Origin: Henricia sp. BOLD:AAB3569
Taxonomy: Eukaryota > Echinodermata > Asteroidea > Spinulosida > Echinasteridae
Reading direction: 5' to 3'
Assembly (NCBI GenBank): GCA_037783545.1
Contig: JBBELK010000058.1
Location: 124,001-188,000 of the forward strand
DNA length: 64,000 bases
Below, in pieces: positions 33,101 through 38,800 of the stretch. Under the pieces are notes generated by a model. It was not told the DNA's origin. It did no database searches and saw only the letters and a program-made list of their open reading frames with translations. Each line of letters begins with the position of its first letter. The stretch's first letter is position 1. Both the position numbers and the translations under genes were made by a program.

Positions 33101-35531
33101 CTGTGCTTTCCATGCCGAGTCCCGTTGCTTTGTACGTAGTCTCGCCATTTTTTTGCGATGGCTTGTGAGCACATAGCAACAATATCCAAGGGGGCGGGGT
33201 TAACTGGGCAATCTCGGAACTATGCATTTAGTGCTGAGCAAATATTTTTGCTTACTAGTCACAAATCTTACTTACCTGACCATGGATATCCCCACAGACA
33301 GTAACTGGAGTGGATACGGGCTGTACATTACATTCCTCCATCAGTAGGTCACACACATACTCACACAGTTTCTGTGTAGAGATTTGTCAAAAACAAAATT
33401 ACTTTACTTAAAGATAGTATACATGATTGGTAAACTGTTACAAATAGTTTGATCCCCCGGTGTGATTGAAGATATGCATGATTAAAACCAACCTGAGCAA
33501 AAACCAGCTCCGAAAACAGTCAAAAAAGGGTTTGCAGTCATTTCGCCCCAAAACCACTTCGCCCTGAACCATTTCGCCCTGAACCACGGCCTGTGCAAGA
33601 AGTGGTTTTAGGGCGAAGTAGCATTTGGGCGATGTACAGTGTTTGGATGAAGTGATTTGGGGCGAAATGGTTTTGGGGCGAATTGAATTTTCGTCTCATG
33701 AGACGAAAACTAATCGTTTTACTCATTTCACAAAGGCTATAGCACTTTAGACAAAACCATTTCAGGAGAAGTTTTCTACGGTCATCATGTCTTGTGGTCA
33801 CCTCATTGTACTGCAGTGACGTCATACAATGAGGTGACCACAAGAGGGCGGTATATCTCGACCCTCATTTGCTGTGCTAGTTTTACGTCAACGTCAAGCT
33901 GTTCTCTTCAGTAAACTCGGAAAATGTGAAGAAAAATTACGTTGGACTAGTTTTTGCCCTGTTTAAAAGAATCATCGGGGAAAATAGACCACGGTACTAG
34001 ATTATGGAGATTCCAGGGACTTCCATGGTGAGCTTTTCAATGTTTAATTTTGACTGTCGGGTCAAATTTCACTTTGGAGAACAGCCGCCATCTTGCCCGT
34101 GCAGCTTTGTTCAACGTGGGCGAATGGGGTTCAATTGGTAAGGGGCTAAAAGTGATTCATCACGACCCAATGTAAACATCAGAAAATCAATTTTAGCCTT
34201 CTAAAAGTAGGTACAGCGGATCGACCTTTGACATGTATCTTATAGACCGGTTACTGATCCTATCGCTTATTGCGGATTGCCATCTCTAGCGGCCAGGAAC
34301 CAATCTATACATGTCAAAGGTCCGCTGTACCAAATATGCTAATTCCATTGTGTGCGGGAAAACCCCAAATGGGTCTATTATAAAATAATATCACCAGCAA
34401 TGGCAACGAACATACATGTATATAAATTTATTTCTATCCACGATGGCACTTTCTGTAAAAAAAAAATTAACTGAACTGAAGGGGGTGTTTTATTAAAAAA
34501 TAAAATGTGTGCAACCACACTTTTTTACTATTCACTTGATTGAAGGAGCTTGTTCAGATTTCGTTCAGAAAATGGATTTCATATACTGAAACACAAAAGA
34601 AACTTACCACCTTTAAACCTTTAAATAGCAACAATAACACTGCGTGTAGTAATGTGTGAACTTATTTGTGGACAATAGTGTCCTCACTGTCAGACCAAAT
34701 GGTGTCTGAAGGTCACTTGAACCTTCAATGGTCACTTCACAGCACAGCTGTTGAACAGCTGTTTTGACTGTCAGTGATTAGCCAAGGGGTATGGGATGAT
34801 TGTAATGAGCTGCACGTGATGTCTTAATGTTGGCTTTAAAAAGGCCAGTGCAAAATGGGCATTTCAAGCAACATGCCAAGACTGGTAGGCAGTATGCGCC
34901 GACGACGCACTGCCTGTATCCAAATCAATGGTGGCCATCACACACGCTATTGAAAGGCGACTGACAATGTCTAATTGAAACATTGGAATTTTATTGATGA
35001 CATGTCAAATTTTTGACCAAGATACACCATAGAGCCTTGCTCTATGGATACACCATCTCATCAGTTTGTTCTACAGTAAAGAACAGAAGAAGGTGTAATA
35101 TGTCACTGTTTTAGCAATTGCTGGTTTGTTTTATTTTGAACTGTTACAATTTCATTACATTTTAAACAAGTGATAAGTTTCTTTTGCGTTTCAGTATATA
35201 AGAATAATATGACAAATGATATGTTATCAAAATTTCGATACCAATTGGAAAAAAAGGTTCAAAATGTAATCTGGACACGCTCCTTTAATAAACAAACTTT
35301 AAACCCCGCCCCTTTTTAACGCAGTCACCTCCTCGACTGCACTTCTAAAACCGATTCTCACTATTAAAAAAAGGTAACAGAAGCAGCTATATGCAAGATT
35401 AAATAAGCCCACACACTCTTAAAGTTTACAGTGTTTTATTTAACCTATTTTTGTCTCACTTTGAAGTCATTTTCCGGCAGATACTTGCACTCTTTCGCGA
35501 TCTCAATCCACCTGTCAATCGATCCAGACAT
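2929..35531 (-). CDS. PPP6C-like paralog, complete, 8 exons, 304 aa
   Basis: Ser/Thr protein phosphatase of the PP6/Sit4 branch. Exons in order: 35531-35460, 33371-33276, 32566-32501, 29824-29683, 26574-26495, 21488-21371, 19526-19435, 3177-2929 (915 nt with stop). All junctions are phase-consistent and the frame is open throughout. Metal and active-site motifs are present: [34 protein letters not shown] and the C-terminal PYFL. Identity to the neighbouring canonical copy is about 83% over exons 2-8 by hand count. Odd substitutions at conserved positions: RCGN to RGGN, SPRGAG to SSRGAG, GNHES to GNHEC, RYCTK to RYSTM. Intron positions match the canonical gene, so this is a DNA duplicate, not a retrocopy. 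It is probably expressed from the shared 276-bp promoter. Function as PP6 is inferred from family; a specialised role is possible. Confidence 0.88.
4483..4634. mobile_element. PIF/Harbinger-type MITE, TTA target duplication
   Basis: This 152-bp element has termini AGCGGGCCTCCCACTGTG / CACAGTGGGAGGCCCGCT and TTA on each side (4480-4482 and 4635-4637). TWA target duplication is the PIF/Harbinger signature. A second copy is at 19113-19243. Confidence 0.85.
4711..5001 (+). CDS. Unrecognised 96-codon open frame inside the 2.5-kb element
   Basis: The frame opens ATGAGCGCAACAGTG and encodes a stretch with FCGTCDKQW and a later Cys, then many charged residues. Its 3' end runs into the right subterminal repeat array. 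I do not recognise the product. It may be a remnant of an element-encoded protein or a chance frame. Confidence 0.2.
   Translation: MSATVFFKTCALYINKNLYFCGTCDKQWLDATEIKEDEIDWRASNVTYGSKCQGLKSDDDLSDVTWIHSKKLYWKKSEMRKEALKIDLFRHWNFLF
5798..6564. repeat. Inverted repeat, 304-bp arms, 159-bp spacer
   Basis: Arms 5798-6101 and 6261-6564 are exact reverse complements wherever compared, with no indel and no mismatch seen. The outer end reads ACAAAATCTGTGGCAAAC. Because the arms match, both carry the same open frame of about 90 codons (5831 rightwards on plus, 6531 leftwards on minus), with no recognised domain. Candidates are a very young fold-back transposon, a recent inverted duplication kept identical by conversion, or an assembly fold-back. 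Confidence 0.85.
6872..7018. repeat. Three tandem hairpin units, AGGTGATCGGG...CCCGATCACCT
   Basis: Three units of about 60 bp each hold a palindrome AGGTGATCGGG-loop-CCCGATCACCT, followed by ATCGTACGATTTCTTTGTC and a T-run. CCCGATCACCT is also the sequence ending the array units to the right (9630, 13235, 16355, 18065), so these look like fused or collapsed unit termini at the array's left edge. Confidence 0.75.
7041..9666. repeat. Array unit 1
   Basis: First unit of the higher-order array. It is very similar to unit 3 including the segment GTTTGAGGGCGCTATGCC (8763) and the terminal hairpin GCGTTTGT...ACAAACGC (about 9633-9655). Confidence 0.7.
10558..12479. other. 1.9-kb insertion interrupting array unit 2
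   Basis: Unit 4 reads straight through at CCCTAATAGATACTTG, whereas here CCGTAATA and TAGATACTTG are separated by 1.9 kb. The join is compatible with a TA duplication. The insert contains no recognised gene. It is AT-rich in its second half and contains a strong hairpin at 11941-12040. No clear terminal inverted repeats were seen. Confidence 0.6.
11941..12040. repeat. AT-rich hairpin
   Basis: Arms TAAGCAGGTTTGATTATTAC and its complement at the right end enclose a near-complete palindrome of about 45-50 bp per arm, centred on AAGTAAATACTT. Probably a small fold-back element. Confidence 0.75.
13036..13158. mobile_element. Fold-back MITE, CAGCAGCCGATTTCACG family, copy 1
   Basis: This 123-bp palindrome reads CAGCAGCCGATTTCACG at the left and CGTGAAATCGGCTGCTG at the right, with arms of about 50 bp. 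It sits at the same place in array units 2 and 4, so it predates the block duplication. A related, longer copy is at 32280-32440. Confidence 0.8.
13269..16400. repeat. Array unit 3, with internal duplication
   Basis: Very close to unit 1. It carries an extra copy of the segment around GATGTCATGACCCCTGTG, seen at both about 14243 and 14734. Confidence 0.7.
16401..18107. repeat. Array unit 4, last
   Basis: Close to unit 2 without its 1.9-kb insertion. Ends GGCGTTTGTAACAACAAACG and then unique sequence. Confidence 0.7.
17874..17996. mobile_element. Fold-back MITE, CAGCAGCCGATTTCACG family, copy 2
   Basis: This 123-bp palindrome is almost identical to 13036-13158 and lies at the equivalent position in array unit 4. 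Confidence 0.8.
18108..18737. other. Intronic sequence without a recognised gene
   Basis: No exon is recognised. A 50-bp segment around GCTCTGCCCTGGTAGTACTG (18535) recurs at 50367, so a repeat remnant is present. Confidence 0.35.
18738..19416. mobile_element. Inverted-repeat element carrying a nested Harbinger MITE
   Basis: The left end reads CCCTCTCACACACGG and the right end GTGTGTGAGGGG, with GGGCGCAAGC / GCTTGCGCCC just inside. The interior repeats CAACTCGTG-like and AACTCGTA-like words. The TTA-flanked MITE at 19113-19243 is inserted within it. It ends about 20 bp beyond exon 7 of the PPP6C paralog. Confidence 0.65.
19113..19243. mobile_element. PIF/Harbinger-type MITE, second copy
   Basis: This 131-bp element has the same termini as 4483-4634 (AGCGGGCCTCCCACTGTG) and TTA duplicated at 19110-19112 and 19244-19246. 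Confidence 0.85.
19435..19526 (-). CDS. PPP6C paralog exon 7
   Basis: This 92-nt exon encodes [15 protein letters not shown] then [13 protein letters not shown]. It begins in phase 1 directly after an AC dinucleotide and ends before GTAAGG. The proline of the usual SPRGAG motif is Ser here, but the active-site Arg is kept. Confidence 0.92.
19527..19548 (-). promoter_or_regulatory. U12-type 3' splice region (AC end, branch motif) of the paralog
   Basis: The intron ends AATCAC. TTCCTTAGC at 19548-19540 differs at one position from the U12 branch consensus TTCCTTAAC and lies about 15 nt from the splice site. It pairs with the ATATCCTTT donor at 21370-21361. Confidence 0.75.
19656..19835. mobile_element. 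TA-flanked MITE, CCGTAATTTTCGG family
   Basis: This 180-bp element has termini CCGTAATTTTCGGAATAT / ATATTCCGAAAATTACGG and TA on both sides. The interior has several ATAAGCCGC words. TA duplication suggests a Tc1/mariner-type mobiliser. Confidence 0.8.
19912..20626. mobile_element. Inverted-repeat element, TGGGTCATATTAATAAAAAC termini
   Basis: Left terminus TGGGTCATATTAATAAAA and right complement TTTTATTAATACGACCCA frame about 715 bp. Words CTAGCATTTGCT and AGTATTTACT recur inside. No open frame of note. Confidence 0.7.
20747..21010. mobile_element. MITE, TATACACCAATCCGG family, copy 1
   Basis: Left ATTATACACGAATCCGGTT and right GCTCGGATTGGTGTATA are inverted, each followed inward by a CCGCCAT / ATGGCGG and CCCAGCTATGGCGG block. 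It is related to 21540-21888 and to short fragments in array units 2 and 4. Confidence 0.65.
21152..21180 (+). repeat. Poly-G tract
   Basis: A run of almost uninterrupted G (with one T) follows a GGGGGGCGGTG block. Homopolymers of this length are often mis-sized in assemblies. Confidence 0.8.
21361..21370 (-). promoter_or_regulatory. U12-type AT-AC 5' splice site of the paralog
   Basis: Read on the minus strand, exon 6 ends TTCTGTG and the intron starts ATATCCTTTT, which fits the U12 AT-AC donor consensus ATATCCTTT exactly. Confidence 0.85.
21371..21488 (-). CDS. PPP6C paralog exon 6
   Basis: This 118-nt exon follows TTTTTGCAG and encodes [16 protein letters not shown] and onward to HKGPFC. 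It ends in phase 1 at the AT-AC donor. CVHGG carries a metal-ligand histidine. It has ten differences from the canonical exon, more than exons 2-5. Confidence 0.93.
21540..21888. mobile_element. MITE, CCAGTATACACC family, CGT flanks
   Basis: This 349-bp element has termini CCAGTATACACCAATCCGG / CCGGATTGGTGTATACTGG. CGT directly flanks both ends (21537-21539 and 21889-21891), a likely 3-bp duplication. Open frames on the plus strand are low-complexity and not credible genes. A segment just right (21892-21970) recurs inverted at about 32110-32213. Confidence 0.8.
22031..24628 (+). mobile_element. tRNA-Leu-like SINE, split by a Harbinger-like element
   Basis: The head GGGGTGTTATAGCCGAGCGG and GGTTCGATTCC are pol III A- and B-box-like and resemble a tRNA-Leu. 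They are followed by CCTTGAGCAAGGCACTCAAC. The SINE breaks at CTGTAA (22176) and resumes at 24569 with TAATTGGCGGTCC, ending in an (AAAT)n tail. The uninterrupted copy at 50440-50642 confirms the join. Confidence 0.85.
22177..24568. mobile_element. Harbinger-like 2.4-kb element with GC-rich subterminal arrays, TAA duplication
   Basis: Termini TGCACCTGTCAATTGTAA / TTACAATTGACAGGTGCA are inverted, and the SINE target TAA is duplicated (22174-22176, 24569-24571). Inside the left end are about five roughly 54-bp units with GCCGGGGTTGTACAA and GCCCCGCT. Inside the right end are related units of about 45 bp with CGGGGGTTGTAC. The core has a 101-codon frame (23717-24022) with RRRR-containing sequence that may be a remnant of an element protein, but this is weak. 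No intact transposase. Confidence 0.8.
24895..25140 (+). repeat. GAGTC-ended repeat, copy 1
   Basis: Starts with GTCGAGTCCGAGTCA words and contains TTCACACAATGTGAAATTA and CGTGCGCTCCTTGCCGG. A shorter copy lies inverted at 57425-57690. The copy here runs directly into the minisatellite. Confidence 0.7.
25141..25740 (+). repeat. 20-bp minisatellite, about 30 copies
   Basis: The unit GAGTCATCATGGTCGAGTCC repeats with an exact 20-bp period (three per 60 bases). Variants are CATCGTGG in a central block and TCGGAG near the start and end. Since 20 is not a multiple of 3 and no frame has a stop, all three plus frames stay open and give the same 20-residue repeat in shifted register. There is no evidence that it is translated. 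Confidence 0.95.
25803..26494. other. Intron sequence, nothing recognised
   Basis: AT-rich, no clear inverted repeats or exon. It includes the intron immediately 3' of the paralog's exon 5 on the minus strand. Confidence 0.35.
26495..26574 (-). CDS. PPP6C paralog exon 5
   Basis: This 80-nt exon after ATTCCAG encodes (D)[14 protein letters not shown], then [12 protein letters not shown], and ends before GTAAGT. Human PPP6C and the canonical copy read CTKVF where this has STMVF. Confidence 0.93.
26770..27150 (+). mobile_element. tRNA-derived SINE with (AAT)n tail
   Basis: The head GTACCGTGGCCGAGTGG is tRNA-Ser/Leu-like, followed by CCTTGAGCAAGGCACTCAAC. The 3' body has GGGCACTTTTGAGGAATCC and a long AAT repeat. 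The 3' body is shared with 28700-29008. It probably begins close to a fragment of the GCATAGTTCCGA MITE (26698-26740). Confidence 0.75.
27254..27834. mobile_element. TTAA element, GGGCCTGTGACA family, copy 1
   Basis: This 581-bp element has TTAA ends and termini TTAAAGGGCCTGTGACA / GGGGCCCTTTAA. It is highly similar to 43916-44495 in opposite orientation. It lies between exons 5 and 4 of the paralog. The long open frames in it are shared by both copies but match no known domain. Confidence 0.8.
28075..28545. mobile_element. Probable hAT-type MITE with TCGAATATTCGA motifs
   Basis: The left end GGCTGTGCCTAACG and right end TATTGCACAATCCTA are imperfectly inverted. ATCGAATATTCG recurs near both ends. 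The family assignment is from resemblance only. Confidence 0.45.
28700..29008 (+). mobile_element. SINE copy with (AAT)n tail
   Basis: Has a B-box-like GGTTCGAATCCC and the 3' body GGGCACTTTTGAGGAATCC, ending in an AAT-rich tail as in 26770-27150. Confidence 0.65.
29038..29613. mobile_element. MITE with four GTGACTGACGTTACA motifs
   Basis: Termini GGCTGGGCAATTCCG / CGGAATTGCCCGGCT bound about 575 bp. GTGACTGACGTTACA occurs four times (about 29056, 29210, 29395 and, adjoining the last, 29410). It lies 70 bp from exon 4 of the paralog. Confidence 0.65.
29683..29824 (-). CDS. PPP6C paralog exon 4 (GDFVDRG, GNHE)
   Basis: This 142-nt exon after GTTCTCAG encodes [16 protein letters not shown] onward to [16 protein letters not shown], ending before GTAAGA in phase 1. 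The first 102 nt differ from the canonical exon 4 at only 4 silent sites, while the last 40 differ at 11. Confidence 0.95.
29978..30118. mobile_element. TTAA MITE, GGCACAGGCTCG family, copy 2
   Basis: This 141-bp element has TTAA at both ends and a CG-rich interior with AATGCGCGCGCG. Same family as 1838-1982. Confidence 0.8.
30548..30650 (+). mobile_element. tRNA-like SINE head (Thr-AGT-like)
   Basis: CAACACTGGCCAGCTCTGTG followed by an A-box-like GTGGATAAGAC and B-box-like GGTTCGAGTCC. A cleaner copy is at 50938-51080. Both sit between short flanks reading AATTAGGGTTTG and CAAACCCTAATT. The cloverleaf is degenerate, so this is a SINE and not a tRNA gene. Confidence 0.6.
30745..31066. mobile_element. 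Diverged TTAA element of the GGAGCGTG family
   Basis: Ends GAACACGCTCCTTTGAC and shares most of its length, inverted, with 44547-44911. It lacks a clean TTAA at the left end. Confidence 0.5.
31072..31588. mobile_element. TTAA element with internal TTCGCCCC repeats
   Basis: Begins TTAAAGGCAGTATACATG, passes through many ACTTCGCCCC / GGGGCGAAG words arranged as inverted blocks (31250-31450), and ends AACTATTTGTAACAGTTTACC. The complete relative is 48471-48882; a truncated one is 33408-33790. Confidence 0.65.
31590..31899. repeat. Inverted-repeat element with TAGGGCGACA words
   Basis: GGATGCTAGGATAGGGC at the left and GCCCTATTGCTGCATCC at the right are inverted. TTAGGGCGACAC and GTGTCGCCCTAA form an inner hairpin (about 31631-31678). 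Confidence 0.55.
31900..32279. other. Intron sequence with a shared 80-bp repeat
   Basis: No exon seen. Positions 32110-32213 resemble 21892-21970 in inverted orientation (GTGCATGTGAAAGGAAGTACG). Confidence 0.35.
32280..32440. mobile_element. Fold-back MITE, GCAGCCGATTTCACGAA family, copy 3
   Basis: Left GCAGCCGATTTCACGAA and right complement ending AAAATCGGCTGC, about 160 bp, with imperfect inner arms. Related to 13036-13158. Confidence 0.65.
32501..32566 (-). CDS. PPP6C paralog exon 3
   Basis: This 66-nt exon after TTATTTCAG encodes [16 protein letters not shown] and TNYVFM, ending before GTAGGT. Two residues differ from the canonical copy. Confidence 0.93.
32785..33226. mobile_element. 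MITE, TGCATAGTTCCGA family, copy 1
   Basis: Termini TGCATAGTTCCGA / TCGGAACTATGCA bound about 440 bp that is highly similar to 42879-43309 and, inverted, to 51180-51619. All three lie in PPP6C or paralog introns. A short open frame on the minus-oriented strand (starting ATGGCGAGACTACG) is preserved but unrecognised. Confidence 0.8.
33276..33371 (-). CDS. PPP6C paralog exon 2 (GDIHGQ)
   Basis: This 96-nt exon after CTCTACACAG encodes [17 protein letters not shown] onward to [10 protein letters not shown] and ends before GTAAGT. GDIHGQ supplies the first metal ligands. Confidence 0.95.
33408..33790. mobile_element. Truncated TTAA element with TTCGCCCC repeats
   Basis: Begins TTAAAGATAGTATACATG and runs through GGTAAACTGTTACAAATAG and ACTTCGCCCC blocks. 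It is inverted relative to 48471-48882 and passes into the repeat at 33790-34210. Confidence 0.6.
33790..34210. repeat. Dispersed repeat, inverted partner at 41440-41820
   Basis: Contains AATGAGGTGACCACAAGAGG, AGCCGCCATCTTGCC and ATTTTAGCCTTCTAAAAG, all found in reverse at 41440-41820. One copy lies in the paralog's intron 1, the other in the canonical gene's intron 1, so it could be an ancestral flank or a transposon. Confidence 0.6.
34211..34330. mobile_element. Fold-back MITE, GTACAGCGGA termini
   Basis: GTACAGCGGATCGACCTTTG at the left and CAAAGGTCCGCTGTAC at the right, with ACATGTAT / ATACATGT just inside; about 120 bp. Confidence 0.75.
34331..35459. other. Intron 1 of the paralog, mostly unrecognised
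   Basis: AT-rich. A fragment of the TTAAAGGAGCGTG element family ends here with GGACACGCTCCTTTAA (about 35272-35288), and TTTCAGTATATA is inverted at 34580/35191. No exon seen. Confidence 0.4.
35460..35531 (-). CDS. PPP6C paralog exon 1 (start codon)
   Basis: ATG at 35531-35529 opens 24 codons: [15 protein letters not shown] then KYLPENDFK, ending at a GTGAGA donor in phase 0. KYLPEND is shared with human PPP6C and the neighbouring gene. The start is fixed by homology to the canonical first exon. Confidence 0.92.
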
Positions 35532-35807
35532 GTTGATTGGTTGTCGTCTAATCGGTTGTCGGACGCTTCGCCCCATTTCCACTTCGCCCCATGTCAGTTC
35601 GCCCCATACCACTTCGCCCCATTACTGACTGCCGGCTAAATAGCATAGGTGGGGCGAAGTGGCGATGGGGCGAAGTGGTAATGGGGCGATGTGGTATGGG
35701 GCGAACTGACATGGGGCGAAATGGGGCGAAGTGACTGTAAAGCGTCTAATCAATACTGATCAACAGAGGGCGCTATTCCGTTTATCAGACAACCTGCAAC
35801 TTGCATC
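35532..35807. promoter_or_regulatory. Shared divergent promoter of the two PPP6C genes
   Basis: The two start codons face away from each other across 276 bp, so both 5' UTRs and core promoters must lie here unless upstream exons exist. No TATA box is evident. On the minus strand CGACAACCAAT and CGACAACCGAT occur directly upstream of the paralog ATG. Most of the rest is the TTCGCCCC hairpin. Whether transcription starts here is inferred, not shown. Confidence 0.7.
35566..35731. repeat. TTCGCCCC hairpin within the divergent promoter
   Basis: The left arm (35566-35625) is built of ACTTCGCCCCAT-like words and the right arm (35678-35731) of their complements, ATGGGGCGAAGT. GTCTAATC occurs on both sides (35546-35553 and 35744-35751), which could be an 8-bp target duplication. 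The same words fill TTAA elements in introns (31250-31450, 33540-33690, 48600-48735). Confidence 0.85.
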
Positions 35808-35885
35808 ATGGCGGAACCTTCGTCGGTTGAAAGATGGATCGACATCGCAAAACAGTGCAAATATCTTCCCGAAAACGATTTAAAG
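35808..35885 (+). CDS. PPP6C: PPP6C exon 1
   Basis: Twenty-six codons starting [16 protein letters not shown] and ending KYLPENDLK before GTAAAG. The context TTGCATCATGG is acceptable for initiation. Confidence 0.95.
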
Positions 35886-38800
35886 GTAAAGAACTGTGTG
35901 TAGGGTGTTCTTGGCAATATAATGGAGCACGTAGTTTTGATTTGAAGTAATTAAAAAAGTTATTTTTGTAGAAATGTCGTGACGGTGCACTGAAATGCGA
36001 CGACACAGCATACACGCCCGTTGTCGAGACAACTCGACCGCAACCCAACTTTACGAGAGCAAGTCAAATCGGACCCAGACTGAGTCGGACCCGATTTGAC
36101 GGAAGCTAGTCAACTCGTACGTGTGCCAACTCGTACGCAACCAACTCGTACGCGGGCCAACTGTAACCGTCATGACCGTCCGTTACACACCGAAGCTGGT
36201 CAACTCGTACGCGTTCCAACTCGTACGCAACCAACTCGTACGCGTGCCAACTCGTACGCCGACCAACTCGTACGCGTGCCAACTCGTACACCGGTCCGGC
36301 AATATAATTACAATGTTCGTTTTCATTATTATTATTTTATTTTATTGTTGAGGGGGCGAGGAAGCCATAACAAATTTATACTCTTAAAAATATTACGATG
36401 ATTCTGCAATTTCTTACAGTAAACAGTACATTATTTTGGACAGGTCTAATTAATATCAAACCGGTCATACTAATTGCCGTCAACTGCCGTCAACTGCCGT
36501 CAACTGCCGTCAACTGCCGTCAACTACCACCAAATACCACATTTTAATCAGAAATCAATAGATTATAGCATACTGACAAAGTAAATGCCGTATTTATGAT
36601 GTAAAGCTGCCTAAAAATGACTAAAAATATTACTTTTTTGTGAGGTTGTTTTAATTTTCCGCGGTGCGCGCGGTGGCAGCCATTTTGTTGCTGCTGCTGT
36701 GGGTCAAACCATTAATGGAGGGGTGTGTACTATTTTGTAGCTCGCATGCACAGATACCGTAATAAACAGGTCAAAAGAAATAAGTAACCCCTGGGAAATG
36801 TTAATTTTTCTGGAAAACAGTTAGGCTCCTTAACCTGTTACAAAAATGTAAAATGTAGAGTAAAATGTTACACATTTAATGTGCAATAAAGTTTCACCCA
36901 ACAGTTAACCCTCGCCTTGAAATGCTGCCAATTAAAAATAACACTTTCTTGCATAGGGATTTGACAAATTGATGAAATCATGTTTTTACATAATTTTTAA
37001 TATTCTTTTCTTACTTCAATTTAATTTTCCTAAAGTGTACAAATGTAAACATGCATTTAATGTTTTGGTTTTGGTTTTTAATTTTCTAAATTTATGAAGT
37101 ACAGTAAATTAGAGTCACCCAAGCAAAGCAATGTTGTTAATGCTTCCACAACCACATTTTTAAAAAAAACATAAAGGTTTTGTGGAAAGTTTGTTTTTGT
37201 CCTTTCGTTTCAGTAATGGGTTGGCCGTCCTTGCTTATCAACTACTTCAGTACATCGTCGACGCATACTGTTGATAAGATTTCTGATACGGCCTTGGTCA
37301 ATTCGCTCCCATGCGTTTTTTAAGGATTCTTTGAAGCTCCTGAAGAGTAGTGTTTTCTTTGATCTTCTTGTCTGCTTCCCGCTTGAGATGGTCCCAGAGA
37401 TGTTCAATTGGGTTTAAGTCTGGGGACTTTGATGGCCATTCCAGGCGCTCAATTCCTTGGTCATGTAAGAATTGGTTGGTGATCCTCGCTCTGTGTGGTG
37501 TGGCATTGTCGTCCATCAATATAAATTGTTGGCCGATTGCCGCTGCATAAGGCACCACATGGGGTTCCAAAACTCTAAGGGAGCTGAGAAGGATTAAGGA
37601 ATGATATTACAGAGCCCAATGACCAGGGGTAATAATGCAGAAAGCGCATTGAGAGATCCGTCTGATCTGTAATGCGCTATATAAGAACTGTCTATTATTA
37701 CAAAGCAAAAAGTCAATTAAATGTTTTTCCATTTATTTACCAAAATTTTCCATAAAGTAAAATTAAGGTTAAACAAATAACATTTGGGTGTCGCATTAGA
37801 ACCATCCAGTTTACTTGTCAACTAGTTTTAAAATGAACCATAATTTTAGTTCAAGGCAACTTGGAACAAAGTATTTTTTATTAAAAATGAAAACAAAGCA
37901 TTTTTGAACAAAAGGAGAGAATACATGCATCTTCATTTGGGTATATAAAAAAGTGAATTTGGCGCGCCCGCATTGTTGACGAGCCTGTGCCTTTAATGTG
38001 CGTTGGAAGATTATTCCACAACCGTGGGAAGACATGAACCGGTGTATTTCTGAGGCTAAGAGTTCTGGCAAGAAAGTGTACTTAAAGGCACAGGCTCGTC
38101 AACAATGCGCGCGCAAGGGCATGGAGCTGCGTGTTTTGTGGCAAGGCGTTGGTGCGCGCGCATTGTTAACGAGCCTGTGCCTTTAATTGAGATTGTGTCC
38201 AGGGGCCAATTTCATGGCGCTGCTAAGCACAAACATTTGCTTAGCCCAGGATTTGTTTGCTTTATTTTGCAAAAATGAATTCCATACCAAAATCGTAAGT
38301 GATGTGTATTGAAAGGTATTCTCCTACTCTTGCGAAGAACACAAGTTCGCGAATATTTTTGGCTGGTAATCCATTTTATAAGGCAAATAAATCCTGTGCT
38401 AAGCAAATTTGTGTGCTTAGCAGCGCCATGAAATTGGCACCTGATGACGAGTATGTAAAGTTTGGGTAATTTACCTGCAGGAAAAGAGCAAATAAAATAT
38501 TTAAAGCCTCTGAATATATTACAAAAGTTGGCGTGAAATCACAATTTTGCCATTTATTTGTTACGTTGTGACTAGGAAACGGTCATTTTTAAAAAATAAA
38601 TTTGGGCCCCAACTTGGGAACCCCTGTACTAATATTCAAAGTGTTTTGTAATATATACACGGCCAGCCCCCTTTCCATGGCTGGCGCATGGCCCAACACT
38701 CACTTTGGAGATTCACTTTGGACTTCACCGCAAAATAGTACACACCCCTCCTCCATTAATGGTTTGACCCACAGCAGCAGCAACAAAATGGCTGCCACCG

